DNA of 64,000 bases. Source: an uncultured Bacilli bacterium (lineage in GTDB: Bacteria > Bacillota_I > Bacilli_A > RF39 > UBA660). The DNA lies in contig CALVIB010000004.1 in the NCBI GenBank assembly GCA_944329375.1, positions 1 through 64,000 of the forward strand, given 5' to 3'. The translations under genes and the position numbers were made by a program. The stretch's first letter is position 1. Each line of letters starts with the position of its first letter. Below are positions 35,478 to 45,694 of this stretch, piece after piece. The notes beneath the pieces are model-generated. The model was not told the DNA's origin. It worked only from the letters and a program-made list of their open reading frames with translations, and did not search any database.

Positions 35478-36284
35478 AATTTCACTCATATATGCTCTTA
35501 CTTGAGATGCCCATGTATTACTAGCAGCATATTTAGGACCAATTGTTTCAGGTGTTGTTAGGCCATATGCATAATAATTTTTATATAAGTTATTCATAAA
35601 GGCTTTTATTCCTTCATCTAAACTTGAGAATGCTTTATATGAACCTCCATTACATCCTGGAGTTCCTTTCATTCCACCTACGTTGTTACATTGTTTTAAT
35701 AATGTTGAACAATTCCATTTACAACCCGTTTCATGAAGGACTATGGCAACGGCTAGATATGGGTCTATCCCAAGTTCTGTTGCATATTTAGCAAAGCTAT
35801 CACCTTTTCCAGCTAATGTGGAATTTAATGAACGATTTAGTTTGGCAACTAGTTCATCATATGAAAGGCTTTCACCTTTAGATGCTGTTAATTCTTTAGC
35901 TTTAGCATCTGCTTGAGCTTTTTCTTTAGCCTTTCTTTCTTCTTCAGCTTTTCTTCTAGCTTCTTCTTTTCTTTTTCGTTCTAATTCTAATGCTTTTTTA
36001 CGAGCAATATTTATTTGTCTCAATTCATCGATGTCAATTTCAATTTTAAGTGAACTTACATTCGCATGTAATTGTTCATTTATTGGCTCAATTTCCAATT
36101 TGTCTAAATTCAAAGGTGCTTTTACTGTTTCTTCTTTTGAATCTTTGATAAGTGTTTGATTCATGAAAGACAGTTTTAATGATTTTAGGGACTCTGCCCT
36201 TGTGATAGTAGGATGCCAAAAGGCAGATACTATCACTAATATGATTATGGCCAAATTGGCCTTAATCGATTGGTTTGTTTTCAT
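35466..36284 (-). CDS. secreted glucosaminidase/lysozyme-like protein B
   Basis: A 272-residue paralogue of the neighbouring protein. A signal peptide (about 5-30) is followed by a Lys/Glu/Ala-rich coiled-coil stretch (about 95-135, ERKRKEEARRKAEEERKAK). The same catalytic domain follows, with AIVLHETGC, NVGGMKG and four matching cysteines. The coiled coil replaces the Pro-rich linker of protein A, so one domain was duplicated onto different stalks. The start at 36284 follows GGAGAGG by 6 bases. Confidence 0.8.
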   Translation of the reverse strand: MKTNQSIKANLAIIILVIVSAFWHPTITRAESLKSLKLSFMNQTLIKDSKEETVKAPLNLDKLEIEPINEQLHANVSSLKIEIDIDELRQINIARKKALELERKRKEEARRKAEEERKAKEKAQADAKAKELTASKGESLSYDELVAKLNRSLNSTLAGKGDSFAKYATELGIDPYLAVAIVLHETGCKWNCSTLLKQCNNVGGMKGTPGCNGGSYKAFSSLDEGIKAFMNNLYKNYYAYGLTTPETIGPKYAASNTWASQVRAYMSEIEAK

Positions 36285-36478
36285 TTTCACCCTCTCCTGT
36301 TACTTACAAAATCAGAAAACAGGCCTTATTCTAACAAATTTAAATGTATGTGTCAAATTGAGTCGATTTTTGTCAGTTTGGTTTTTGGAAGTTTAGCCTT
36401 TATTTATAAGGGTAAAACGTCCTCACTATTATTATATGGCTGAGGGAATGAATTTTATACAATATTTTTTATATTTAA

Positions 36479-37933
36479 TTAAGATTTTATATCAATAAAT
36501 TTTTTTAATTCTTGATTTTTATATGGTTTACTATAATTATTTATCCATATTTCTATACTACTTTTGTCATTTATTGGATAGTATATTTTTGCTGTATAAT
36601 TGTAATCTAGAGTGGTGTCTTTACATTTTTCTTCTACACTAAAGGCTTTTATTTCTTTGTTATTTATAGATAAAGTAAATTCATCATATTTATATTCACA
36701 ATTTTCATTTACTCTTTCCTTTTCATATTCTATATCATTTAAATAATATTCATCTATTTTCATATAACTGTTATCTTGATATCTATAATGAATATAATCT
36801 TCATTTCCTATATCGGCTGAAGAAGAATTGCTGTCTTTTGTTAATTTATAACCTTTTGGAATATTGAAAGTGATAGTATTTTTTCCTTTTCCTAAAGTAA
36901 AATCTTTGGCTTTTAAATCATAATCTATATTTTCTATATAATACATAATTTGATTACCTAATTTTGATTTTGGAAGCCATGTTATTATCATGTTTACAAA
37001 TATAACTATAATTAAGATTATAACTGAAACTACAATTATTATAGTTCCATTATTTATTCCATGTTTTTTATATTCAAAGGTTTCTTCTTCAAGCCATTTT
37101 CTATATAAATTAACTAATGAACTTGTAAGATATGGTATGAAAACTATATATAATAGTGCTAGTGAAAGAAAACTAATTATTAATAAATAAATATTATTAA
37201 TAATAACTGTAGCAATTAACACGAAAGAGGCCAAGAAATATAAAATTATATATGGTGCAAAACTTAATAATAAGCCATAATATTCTATCCTATGACCTTT
37301 TATTAAATCTATTGATTCATTCCATAATATCGATATTTTTTTATCTTTTTTTGATATGTTATTATCCATCAGTTTAATTAATGTGGTTGTAAAAATTGGT
37401 AATACTAATATGAAGCATACGATTAAGGATAATTTAAATATGAATGAAATAGGGAGAATATACATTACGATAATTACTAATCTTAGTATAATATAGAGTG
37501 TGAGCAAAAAGACTATTAACATTTTGTGAGATATTTTAAATGGTTTTATATATATATCTAAAAGTTTAAATTCTTGTTTTCTAGAGATATCTAAAGCTAG
37601 AGCAAAAATACCTATTGTTCCAAATACATATAATAAAAAAGTTATAATTATTGTTATAGCAGCAAGGAAGGAAGAAAGGTTTTCTAAATTTAAAAACTCT
37701 AGTAATATAAAATCTATTACATATACTAAAATTATTGATGTTATGATAAATATGTTAGCACATATTAATTTTTTTAAGGTGTTTTTTCTTACAAAGGCTT
37801 TTATTCCTTTTCTTTGGCTAGAATCTTTCCAAGCATGTTTTATTTGATTTTTTAATGGATGTATTTCTGCTCCGCAGTTTGAACAATATATGTCTTTTTT
37901 ATTAATTTCAAAATTACAGTTAGGACATCTCAT
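36479..37933 (-). CDS. zinc-ribbon polytopic membrane protein
   Basis: A 484-residue protein. The N-terminal zinc ribbon (CPNCNFEI and CSNCGAEI, residues 3-21) is followed by about six to seven membrane segments (55-330) arranged like the DUF975-type integral membrane fold. A C-terminal extracytoplasmic domain follows (about 345-484). Its start overlaps the stop of the next zinc-ribbon gene by 4 bases. No known function. Confidence 0.7.
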   Translation of the reverse strand: MRCPNCNFEINKKDIYCSNCGAEIHPLKNQIKHAWKDSSQRKGIKAFVRKNTLKKLICANIFIITSIILVYVIDFILLEFLNLENLSSFLAAITIIITFLLYVFGTIGIFALALDISRKQEFKLLDIYIKPFKISHKMLIVFLLTLYIILRLVIIVMYILPISFIFKLSLIVCFILVLPIFTTTLIKLMDNNISKKDKKISILWNESIDLIKGHRIEYYGLLLSFAPYIILYFLASFVLIATVIINNIYLLIISFLSLALLYIVFIPYLTSSLVNLYRKWLEEETFEYKKHGINNGTIIIVVSVIILIIVIFVNMIITWLPKSKLGNQIMYYIENIDYDLKAKDFTLGKGKNTITFNIPKGYKLTKDSNSSSADIGNEDYIHYRYQDNSYMKIDEYYLNDIEYEKERVNENCEYKYDEFTLSINNKEIKAFSVEEKCKDTTLDYNYTAKIYYPINDKSSIEIWINNYSKPYKNQELKKFIDIKS

Positions 37934-38511
37934 TTTATCAACTCCAAACTACTTTCTATTTTGTCTTCTAAGTTACTTATATTGTTTTCTTTAATAGTTT
38001 CTAGGAAAACTATATATATTTTTTTATTTGTTAATGTTATATACATATTAGTTTTTTCTTTTTCACTTTTACACTTATATTTAATCCACTTGGTATTATT
38101 GATATTTTTAGTAAATTCTTTTTCACATTTTATATTAGATGATTTTAAATCTAATTTTTTTATATAATCATCAAGTTTTAAATTTTTATTTTCTTTAGTA
38201 ATTATACCTATTACAATATCTTCTTTGGGGGAAATATATGCTTCATCATAACCTGCTTTTATTTCTTCTTTGTAATCGTTTGGAACATATATTTTTATTC
38301 CATTCATATCTACTATTTGACCTGAATTTTTAAATACTATATAACAAGCTACTGTAAAGATTAATAATAGTAGTGCTAGCGCGATTAAAACGTATTGACT
38401 TTTTGATTTTTTTGTTTTGGTTATTTTTACACTACTTCCTACAATTGTTCCACAATTTGAACAAAATAATGATTTTTCTTTTATTTCTTTTCCACAGTTA
38501 TTACATTTCAT
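37930..38511 (-). CDS. zinc-ribbon single-span membrane protein
   Basis: A 193-residue protein with a zinc ribbon (CNNCGKEI and CSNCGTIV, residues 3-21), one membrane helix (about 38-60) and an outer domain rich in Lys and Glu. It is the same architecture as the protein at 30085-30792. It overlaps the next gene by 4 bases, so the two zinc-ribbon proteins are likely made together. The start follows AGAAGGTG. Confidence 0.7.
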   Translation of the reverse strand: MKCNNCGKEIKEKSLFCSNCGTIVGSSVKITKTKKSKSQYVLIALALLLLIFTVACYIVFKNSGQIVDMNGIKIYVPNDYKEEIKAGYDEAYISPKEDIVIGIITKENKNLKLDDYIKKLDLKSSNIKCEKEFTKNINNTKWIKYKCKSEKEKTNMYITLTNKKIYIVFLETIKENNISNLEDKIESSLELIK

Positions 38512-38569
38512 TATTGCACCTTCTTTATTTTAAGTATAACATTTATAATTCGAAAACTAAAGGTATTAA

Positions 38570-38598
38570 TTGTTTTATCATTATGATTATTATATAAT
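38570..38598 (+). promoter_or_regulatory. promoter of the 73-residue gene
   Basis: TTGTTT (38570-38575), 17 bases, TATAAT (38593-38598). Transcription would start near 38605, leaving a leader of about 13 bases. Confidence 0.7.
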
Positions 38599-38617
38599 TG
38601 TTTTAGGAGTTGATATT

Positions 38618-38839
38618 ATGAAATTACAAGTTAGTGATTTAAAAATGTTTGCTTTATTAGATGTACGTAATAATATGGAATGGTTATCTAAAGTAAAAGA
38701 CTCTGATGATACAAAAAAAGATTCTAAAAAATCTTATAGAATAAAGATGCAAATGATTTTCGACTGTTTAAGTAAGTATACTAATAGTTTGGAAGCTAGA
38801 AAAACCTTAACCAAAAGTTATTTAACACTTTCTAAATAA
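38618..38839 (+). CDS. small soluble protein, unknown
   Basis: A 73-residue helical, Lys/Asp/Ser-rich protein without signal peptide or cysteines other than one. It has a good promoter and AGGAG ribosome binding site, so the gene is real, but the family was not recognised. Its 3' end overlaps the convergent sortase gene by 22 bases. Confidence 0.6.
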   Translation: MKLQVSDLKMFALLDVRNNMEWLSKVKDSDDTKKDSKKSYRIKMQMIFDCLSKYTNSLEARKTLTKSYLTLSK

Positions 38840-39438
38840 GCTATATATATTGTTTGTTTGGTATTATCATTTTTAGTACATGTAATCATAGTTAATGTTT
38901 GTTTGGTTGTATCTCTATAAATGGTAACATTACCATCTTTTGTTTCGTTATAAATATTATCTATTTTATATGTATATAAATGTCCTTTATATTCAATTTT
39001 TGCTATATCTCCAACTTTTAATTGATATAAGTTTTTAAAGTAAGCTATCCTTGTAACACCTGAATGGGCAACTAAAATAACATTGCCCTTTTTTTCATCT
39101 GGATAATTTGATGGAGATAAAAATGTTAAATTTTCGCTTACATTATTATGTTCGTTAGTTTTATCATAAAATCCTTGTTGTAAATTTACTTTATCAATCG
39201 TTAATATTCCTAAATATCCATTAGGATTAGGAGTTGGAACATAAGGTTCTTCTGGCTCTTCTATCTGTTCTATGTTTTGAGGTGTATTATCATGGGATTC
39301 ATTATATAACGATATGTTGATTTTTTGATATGCTCTATCTTTTTTTCCTTTTAAATAATCTGAGGATATTATAAGTAATCCACCAATAATGGCAATAAAG
39401 GCGATAATTACGATTGTTCTATTACTAAGTTTTGACAT
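38818..39438 (-). CDS. sortase-family transpeptidase with Lys in place of Arg
   Basis: A 206-residue membrane-anchored sortase. An N-terminal helix (about 8-28) and a Pro-rich linker precede the sortase beta-barrel. The catalytic His is in LVAHSG, the Cys in TMITCTK. The residue where sortases have their Arg reads TKQTIYI, so a Lys seems to stand in. It links surface proteins to cell wall or pili in known classes. No LPXTG-type substrate lies in the window. The start at 39438 follows AAAGGAGAAG. Confidence 0.85.
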   Translation of the reverse strand: MSKLSNRTIVIIAFIAIIGGLLIISSDYLKGKKDRAYQKINISLYNESHDNTPQNIEQIEEPEEPYVPTPNPNGYLGILTIDKVNLQQGFYDKTNEHNNVSENLTFLSPSNYPDEKKGNVILVAHSGVTRIAYFKNLYQLKVGDIAKIEYKGHLYTYKIDNIYNETKDGNVTIYRDTTKQTLTMITCTKNDNTKQTIYIAYLESVK

Positions 39439-39497
39439 AATATACTTCTCCTTTTTTACTATTAAAGTATAACATAAATGATATATATTGTCTATTT

Positions 39498-39524
39498 TTA
39501 GCACTCTCACTTGACAAGTGCTAA
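39498..39524 (+). promoter_or_regulatory. CIRCE operator (HrcA site) of clpB
   Basis: TTAGCACTC (39498-39506), a 9-base spacer, then AAGTGCTAA (39516-39524). This is the CIRCE inverted repeat with one mismatch in the right arm. It overlaps the -35 box of the clpB promoter, as expected for a repressor site. Confidence 0.93.
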
Positions 39525-39539
39525 AGTAAGTGATATAGT
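39511..39539 (+). promoter_or_regulatory. SigA promoter of clpB
   Basis: TTGACA (39511-39516), 17 bases, TATAGT (39534-39539). The -35 box lies inside the CIRCE repeat, so HrcA binding should block it. Confidence 0.85.
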
Positions 39540-39589
39540 TATAATGTATCTTTTTTGAGATTAATTTAAAAGTAAAGGAGGTTATAATT

Positions 39590-41713
39590 ATGAATCAAGA
39601 ACAAGCTTATCAAGAAGGTTTACAAAACGTTTTAGAAAAATATGGTAGAGATATTACAGCAGCAGTTCGTGATGGGAAAATCGACCCAGTTATTGGTCGT
39701 GATGATGAGATTCGTAGTATTTCCCGTATTTTATCTCGTAAGACTAAAAACAATCCTGTATTGATTGGTGAACCTGGTGTTGGTAAAACAGCTATTGTTG
39801 AAGGTTTAGCTCAAAGAATTATTAAAGGAGATGTTCCTAATAGTTTAAAAGATAAACGAATTTGGGAACTTGATATGGGTTCTTTAATTGCAGGAGCTAA
39901 ATACCGCGGTGAATTTGAAGATAGATTAAAAGCTGTATTAAAAGAGGTTAAAAATTCTGATGGCGAAATCATTATGTTTATTGATGAAATTCATATGATA
40001 GTAGGTGCGGGAGCTTTGGAAGGAGCTATGGATGCTGGAAATATGCTTAAACCAATGCTTGCCCGTGGAGAAATTCATTGTATAGGTGCAACTACTTTAA
40101 ATGAATATCGTAAATATATTGAAAAAGATGGAGCTTTGGAAAGACGTTTTCAAAAGGTTTTAGTTTCTGAGCCTACTGTACTTGATACAATCACTATTCT
40201 TCGTGGTTTGAAATCTCGTTTTGAGGTTTATCATGGTGTAACCATTAAGGATAGAGCCTTGGTTGCTGCTGCTAGTTTGTCTGATAGATATATTACTGAT
40301 AGATTTTTACCAGATAAAGCTATCGACTTAGTTGATGAAGCATGTGCAACTATTAAAGTTCAATTAGAATCTGTTCCTACTTCTTTAGATACTTTGACAA
40401 GAAAAATTATGCAATTAGAAGTTGAAAAACAAGCTCTTAAAAAAGAAAAAGATGAATTTTCTAAAAACAGAATTAAGGAAATTGATGAAAAGTTAACTGA
40501 TTTAAAAGATAAAGAAAAAGAGTTAAGAGATGCTTGGGAACATGAAAAAGAGATTAATTCAGCTATTAATCATAAAAAAGAAGAAATTGAAAATGCGAAT
40601 AGAGATTTAGAATATGCGGAATCTAAATATGATTTAGAGACAGCAGCTAGACTTCGCCATGGTGTTATTCCATCTTTAGAGAAAGAGCTTGAAAATTTAA
40701 AGAAAAATAATAAAAATTCTATTTTAAGTGATGTGGTTGATGATGAGTCTATTGCAGCTATTATTGCAAAATGGACTAAAATTCCTGTTAGTAAATTAGT
40801 TGGAACAGAAAAGGAAAAACTACTTCATTTGGAAGATAATTTGAAAAAAAGAGTTAAAGGACAGGACAAAGCTTTACATTTAGTAAGTGAGGCAATAATA
40901 AGAGCTAGAGCAGGTATTAAAGACCCTAATAGACCTATTGGTTCATTTATATTTTTAGGTCCTACTGGAGTTGGTAAAACTGAAGTAGCTAAATCTTTAG
41001 CATATGAATTATTTGATGATGAAAGACATATGGTTAGAATCGATATGAGTGAATATATGGAACCACATTCTGTTGCTAGGTTAATTGGCTCTCCTCCTGG
41101 ATATGTTGGATATGATGATGGTGGTCAATTGACTGAAGCGGTTAGAAGAAATCCTTATAGTATTGTCTTGTTTGATGAAATTGAAAAAGCTCATAAGGAT
41201 GTATTTAATATCTTACTTCAAATTTTGGATGATGGTAGAATTACTGATTCACAAGGTAGAACAGTTGATTTTAAAAATACAATTATAATTATGACTTCTA
41301 ATTTAGGTAGTGATTATATATTGGAAGGTCATAATGATAGTGATGATATGGTTATGAATGAACTTAGAAGAACATTTAAACCTGAATTTATTAACCGTAT
41401 TGATGAAATTATTATATTTAATTCTCTTTCTAAAGATGTTGTTTATGAGATTTTGGATAAGATTATATCTGAAATTGAATATAGATTACGTGATAAAAAA
41501 TTAAAGATTAACGTTACTGATAAAGCTAAAAAATATATTATTGAAAATTCTTATGATGAAAAATATGGAGCAAGACCTATTAAAAGATATGTCAGCAGAA
41601 ATATCGAAACTTTGATAGCTAAAGCTATAATTAATGAAGATGTTAAGTTTAATTCTACTGTTACTATTGATATTAATAATGATAAATTCATAATAAAAGA
41701 AGATATTTCTTAA
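39590..41713 (+). CDS. clpB: ClpB-type AAA+ disaggregase lacking the N domain
   Basis: A 707-residue Hsp100. AAA domain 1 has Walker A GEPGVGKT near residue 64, AAA domain 2 GPTGVGKT near 460. A long coiled-coil middle domain with basic and acidic heptads (about 265-375) is typical of ClpB rather than ClpC. The usual 150-residue N-terminal Clp-N domain is absent. Lacking an IGL/F-type ClpP loop, it should refold aggregated proteins with DnaK. Controlled by CIRCE. The start follows AAAGGAGG. Confidence 0.92.
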   Translation: MNQEQAYQEGLQNVLEKYGRDITAAVRDGKIDPVIGRDDEIRSISRILSRKTKNNPVLIGEPGVGKTAIVEGLAQRIIKGDVPNSLKDKRIWELDMGSLIAGAKYRGEFEDRLKAVLKEVKNSDGEIIMFIDEIHMIVGAGALEGAMDAGNMLKPMLARGEIHCIGATTLNEYRKYIEKDGALERRFQKVLVSEPTVLDTITILRGLKSRFEVYHGVTIKDRALVAAASLSDRYITDRFLPDKAIDLVDEACATIKVQLESVPTSLDTLTRKIMQLEVEKQALKKEKDEFSKNRIKEIDEKLTDLKDKEKELRDAWEHEKEINSAINHKKEEIENANRDLEYAESKYDLETAARLRHGVIPSLEKELENLKKNNKNSILSDVVDDESIAAIIAKWTKIPVSKLVGTEKEKLLHLEDNLKKRVKGQDKALHLVSEAIIRARAGIKDPNRPIGSFIFLGPTGVGKTEVAKSLAYELFDDERHMVRIDMSEYMEPHSVARLIGSPPGYVGYDDGGQLTEAVRRNPYSIVLFDEIEKAHKDVFNILLQILDDGRITDSQGRTVDFKNTIIIMTSNLGSDYILEGHNDSDDMVMNELRRTFKPEFINRIDEIIIFNSLSKDVVYEILDKIISEIEYRLRDKKLKINVTDKAKKYIIENSYDEKYGARPIKRYVSRNIETLIAKAIINEDVKFNSTVTIDINNDKFIIKEDIS

Positions 41714-41736
41714 ACAAATAAGAATTGTTTGTTGAT

Positions 41737-41820
41737 AAAAAAACTAGTAAATTTTAGCATTGTTATAAATCATTTTATATTTATAATAAGTTCTTGCTTA
41801 AATTTTACTAGTTTTTGAAT
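41737..41820. terminator. bidirectional terminator with long stem
   Basis: Arms AAAAACTAGTAAA and TTTACTAGTTTTT with a roughly 45-base loop separate clpB from the convergent GH3 gene. Confidence 0.65.
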
Positions 41821-41824
41821 TGTT

Positions 41825-44509
41825 TTAATCTGATGAAGGAACTTTATTCATAATGTTTTTATGTTCTTCACTACCCAAATATGAATCATCTAGTTTTTTA
41901 GTGTCAAGATTCTTTTTTAACAATAATATTTTTCTAACGGAATTATTTATTGTTTCTTCACTAATTGTTCCATTATTTACAGCATCATAAATAACATTAG
42001 AAGCTTCTATTGCATCAGTTGGTCCCAATAATAAGTCTACTCCTGCATTTATTGCCAATGTATATAAATCTTTTTTAGAATATGCATTTAAAGCATTCAT
42101 ATTTAAACCATCTGTAACAACTAAGCCATTAAATCCCAATTCTTTTTTTAAAAAATTTGTAATTGTGTTTTTAGACAATGAGGTAGGGGTTGTATTATCA
42201 CCTGTAAATGCTGGAACCGCTAAATGTCCTACCATAATTACTTTTGCTCCATTATCTATGGCATTTTTAAATGGAATTATTTCATTTTCTATTAATTCTT
42301 CTTTACTTTTTGTAATAAGTGGTAATGATACATGCGAATCAGCAACTGTGTCACCATGACCAGGAAAATGCTTATATACTGCTATTACTCCCGTTGATTC
42401 CAATCCTTGAGTAAACGGAATAGTCATTTTAGAAACTGTATCGGATGTGGTTCCAAATGAACGTTTGCCAATTACTGTATTATTTGGGTTAGACCATATA
42501 TCAGCAACTGGAGCAAAATCCATATTAAATCCAAAAACTTTTAATTCTTCTCCTATTGCTTTTCCAATATCAAAGGCAAGATTTACATCATTTGTTTTTC
42601 CAACATCATACATATAAGGAATTGTTGTTGCTCCAACATTGTTAGCGGTTAATCTTTGTACCCTTCCACCTTCTTGGTCAACACTCATAATTAACGGAAT
42701 ATTTGAATAAGAGTTTACAAGGTTATTTATGTTATCAACGAATCCTTTTAATTGTTCTCTGGTTCCAATATTATCACCCATTAATATTACTCCACCTGGG
42801 TGCACTGTATTTATAATATTGGAAAAATTATTATTAAGACTAGTCCCATGTCCACTAGCACTAACTATAATCATCTGTCCAATTTTATCTCTTAATGACA
42901 TAGTTTTTAATTGATTTTCTACTTCTTCTGAATCATTATCTGTAGGAGTATCTTCAACTTTTTTTATTTCTAAAGTATATGGATTATTTTTAGAACCGTT
43001 GCCAGAAGATACTATTAAATCACCCTTTACATTTATAACAGGGCGAACAGCAAAATTACCACGTGAACCACAAGTAATCCATCCATTTCCCAATGTATGT
43101 GTACCAATCATACTGCATACTGGATTAACTCTTGATGATAAAACTGGAAATGCAAGTAGTTGAAAACGGTTACCATAATAAATATAACTAGAGTCATTTG
43201 CGTTGTTTTCTTTATAATTTACTCCAGCAAAAATCGCATCATCCATTGTAATTGTAGAAATGGGATATTTTAATACATTAATTCCATACATATCAGAGTT
43301 GCTTGTATAGCAATCATTTTTATTTAAACAATAAAATGTAGGATAAGCATATGGTTGACCAATATGTTTAGTATAATAATTTTCAGTATTTTCTACTAAC
43401 CTAAGCCATGTACCATAATATGTTGTATTAGAACCATAACCAAGTCCCGTGTCTACTCCCCAGTCAGCACCTGCATTATAATGAACAGGATTATTTACAA
43501 TAGAATTATAATCCATTGTACGATAAGTTGTTCTATCGTTAAAAAAATACATATCTGCAATATAATCATCATATTTTCCATCAATATTATTTACATACCA
43601 TTCATCTAATTTCTTTTTCATAATTGAATCTGTGGTATTTGTATGTGTAGCTTCATAATTTCCTTGTGCTGGTGTACCATATATATACCCTATATATGCA
43701 TTATCATTTATAGGGTCTGAAGACATATTTACTTCTCCAATATCACCTTCATATAATAGTCGAACTGAACCAGTTCCATTAATTCTCATTATACGCCAAG
43801 TGGCATTAGCAAATGAAACATAGTTATTATTACTAGCTCCTCTAAAATAATAGGTGTCTCCAAAGTTATCTTTTGCCTTACAAAAACGACTTTCTTTTTC
43901 AATTCCATTTACTAGATATAAATTATTACCATATTCTGATGGGCAATCTTCTGATATGTTGTTGTTGGCTAAAATTATATCAGCAAAGGTATTTTTTACA
44001 AACTTAAAATTTAAGTATGATGACAAAACATTTGAAGAACTAATTGTATTATCCTTATAATGAAAAGTAATTTTAAAAGTTAAAGTTTGTTTTCCAGATA
44101 GAAGTGTACCAACTTCAATTCCTGATAAATCAAATGTTATACCTGAATTACTATAAAAATCATCTTCATAAACGGTTTCTTTAAAAAAGTAATCATTATT
44201 TGAACTATTATAAACTGTAATTTCATACGTTATAGAAGATGTTGGATTATTTGTAGATAAACTTACCTCACTTTGTAACATAGTTTGATAAGCATTTATT
44301 ATTTTTGAATCTGATAAATTAGCATCTATATTACTGACATATTGCACATCAGTAATAAATATATTTGTTTGTTCAATTGCTGAAACATTCCCTTTAATAT
44401 CTAATGAAACTGAATTAACTGAGGCATATCCAATTGTTATACATACGGTAGCTATTAATACAAAGATAGAATAAAAAGAAAATGATGACTTTCTTTTTTT
44501 ATTTTTCAT
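41825..44509 (-). CDS. exoprotein: SipW-type signal, beta domains, C-terminal GH3
   Basis: An 894-residue secreted protein. The N-terminal segment ends GYASVNSVSLDIKGN, as in TasA-like substrates of SipW-type signal peptidases. A beta-sandwich (about 30-170) follows, then a lectin-like WRIMRINGTGSVRLLYEG to VRPVINVKGD domain (about 215-510) common in surface proteins of these bacteria. Residues 534-870 form a glycoside hydrolase family 3 domain of NagZ type, with KHFPGHGDT near 713 and the nucleophile Asp800 in VVTDGLNM. It should cleave beta-N-acetylhexosamine. The joining of a SipW-type signal to a GH3 enzyme is unusual. Confidence 0.8.
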   Translation of the reverse strand: MKNKKRKSSFSFYSIFVLIATVCITIGYASVNSVSLDIKGNVSAIEQTNIFITDVQYVSNIDANLSDSKIINAYQTMLQSEVSLSTNNPTSSITYEITVYNSSNNDYFFKETVYEDDFYSNSGITFDLSGIEVGTLLSGKQTLTFKITFHYKDNTISSSNVLSSYLNFKFVKNTFADIILANNNISEDCPSEYGNNLYLVNGIEKESRFCKAKDNFGDTYYFRGASNNNYVSFANATWRIMRINGTGSVRLLYEGDIGEVNMSSDPINDNAYIGYIYGTPAQGNYEATHTNTTDSIMKKKLDEWYVNNIDGKYDDYIADMYFFNDRTTYRTMDYNSIVNNPVHYNAGADWGVDTGLGYGSNTTYYGTWLRLVENTENYYTKHIGQPYAYPTFYCLNKNDCYTSNSDMYGINVLKYPISTITMDDAIFAGVNYKENNANDSSYIYYGNRFQLLAFPVLSSRVNPVCSMIGTHTLGNGWITCGSRGNFAVRPVINVKGDLIVSSGNGSKNNPYTLEIKKVEDTPTDNDSEEVENQLKTMSLRDKIGQMIIVSASGHGTSLNNNFSNIINTVHPGGVILMGDNIGTREQLKGFVDNINNLVNSYSNIPLIMSVDQEGGRVQRLTANNVGATTIPYMYDVGKTNDVNLAFDIGKAIGEELKVFGFNMDFAPVADIWSNPNNTVIGKRSFGTTSDTVSKMTIPFTQGLESTGVIAVYKHFPGHGDTVADSHVSLPLITKSKEELIENEIIPFKNAIDNGAKVIMVGHLAVPAFTGDNTTPTSLSKNTITNFLKKELGFNGLVVTDGLNMNALNAYSKKDLYTLAINAGVDLLLGPTDAIEASNVIYDAVNNGTISEETINNSVRKILLLKKNLDTKKLDDSYLGSEEHKNIMNKVPSSD

Positions 44510-44607
44510 ATTTTTTTCCTTTCTTTTGTAATTATTTCTCTATCTTAAAATTTCTTATGTATAAATTTTTATTACATTAAATTTAATTTATTATAATACA
44601 TATTTTT

Positions 44608-45678
44608 TTATTTCACATCTCCAACTTTGATTCTAAAAACATACAAAATTTTAGTGTTAGTAGGAATAATGAAATATGCTCCTGTTTTATTATCATTTTC
44701 TTTCATTAAAATTGGTTGTTTAACCGTATCTCTAATTTCTAACATATCCTCAAACGTATTGACTTTTAAAATTTGATATCCCTCAAAATTAAAATCACTA
44801 TTGATTTGTTGAATATATGAACTATAACGATTTAAAATTTTTTTCATTTCTCGTTCATATAGATTTTCTAATGATAATGTTTCAAAATAATACTTAATAA
44901 TATAAATTGTTAAAATAATATCTATAATGCTAAATATTACTCCTAAAATTAGAAAAATATTTCTATTTGTTGTCATTTGACATAACATTATTCCATTATC
45001 ATTAATTAGATTATCACTAATATCAATGCCTACAGTTTTAGTTGTTAAAGGTATTGAAAGGGTTATAACTGATTCTTTATTAGGAGTTTGTTCTAAATCA
45101 TCGCAAGAATTAATAATATCAACATACATATTAATATTAAGAATACTTTCTGTATTGTCTAATCCGTATGTTTGAATAAAGGTTTTAGTTATTTGATTAT
45201 AATGATTATAATCTATTTTAATATCTTCTTGTATATTTATTTTATTTAAATTACCTTTTTTGTTTTTTTCTTTAAGTAATATATCTGATGAATGATATAA
45301 TGGTTTATCCATATCTTTTTCTTTAACAATTGTTTCAGCTTCAATTCTGTAAGAGTAATGGTAATCAACATTTTCTTTATCTAAAGTTAAATTATATTTA
45401 AATTTAGCTGTCAAATAATTTATTAAACTTGCAACATAACTGTTTTTATTAGTAAGAAAATCATTGTTAAAAAATTGATTTTCTTTTAAAAACACTTGAT
45501 AATCAATATCACTATATTCATTATAATGAACATATTTTGTTTTTCCTTCATTAAAATAAATTATCCACATTGCTAAAGATATAATACTTATAAGTATTAT
45601 AACGCAAGTAATATTAAAAATTGTTTTTCTTCTGTCAGCTTGATTTATTAAAATATTTTTTACCTGTTTTTTATTCAT
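44608..45678 (-). CDS. DUF5305-like membrane protein
   Basis: A 356-residue protein with an N-terminal membrane helix (about 20-42) and a second one near 245-267. Between them lies an outer beta domain beginning YSDIDYQVFLKENQFF, and a cytoplasmic region follows the second helix. The layout and strand pattern fit the DUF5305 family, which often neighbours archaeal-type signal peptidases. The start at 45678 follows GGAGG; it is 16 bases after the signal peptidase stop. Its role may be in secretion or assembly of the fibre protein. Confidence 0.65.
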   Translation of the reverse strand: MNKKQVKNILINQADRRKTIFNITCVIILISIISLAMWIIYFNEGKTKYVHYNEYSDIDYQVFLKENQFFNNDFLTNKNSYVASLINYLTAKFKYNLTLDKENVDYHYSYRIEAETIVKEKDMDKPLYHSSDILLKEKNKKGNLNKINIQEDIKIDYNHYNQITKTFIQTYGLDNTESILNINMYVDIINSCDDLEQTPNKESVITLSIPLTTKTVGIDISDNLINDNGIMLCQMTTNRNIFLILGVIFSIIDIILTIYIIKYYFETLSLENLYEREMKKILNRYSSYIQQINSDFNFEGYQILKVNTFEDMLEIRDTVKQPILMKENDNKTGAYFIIPTNTKILYVFRIKVGDVK

Positions 45679-45694
45679 ATTAACCTCCATTTTA

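Noticed and set aside
36421-36445. CCTCA/TGAGG inverted repeat as terminator of the zinc-ribbon operon
   Set aside because: The stem is only 5 bp with a 15-base loop and no T tract.
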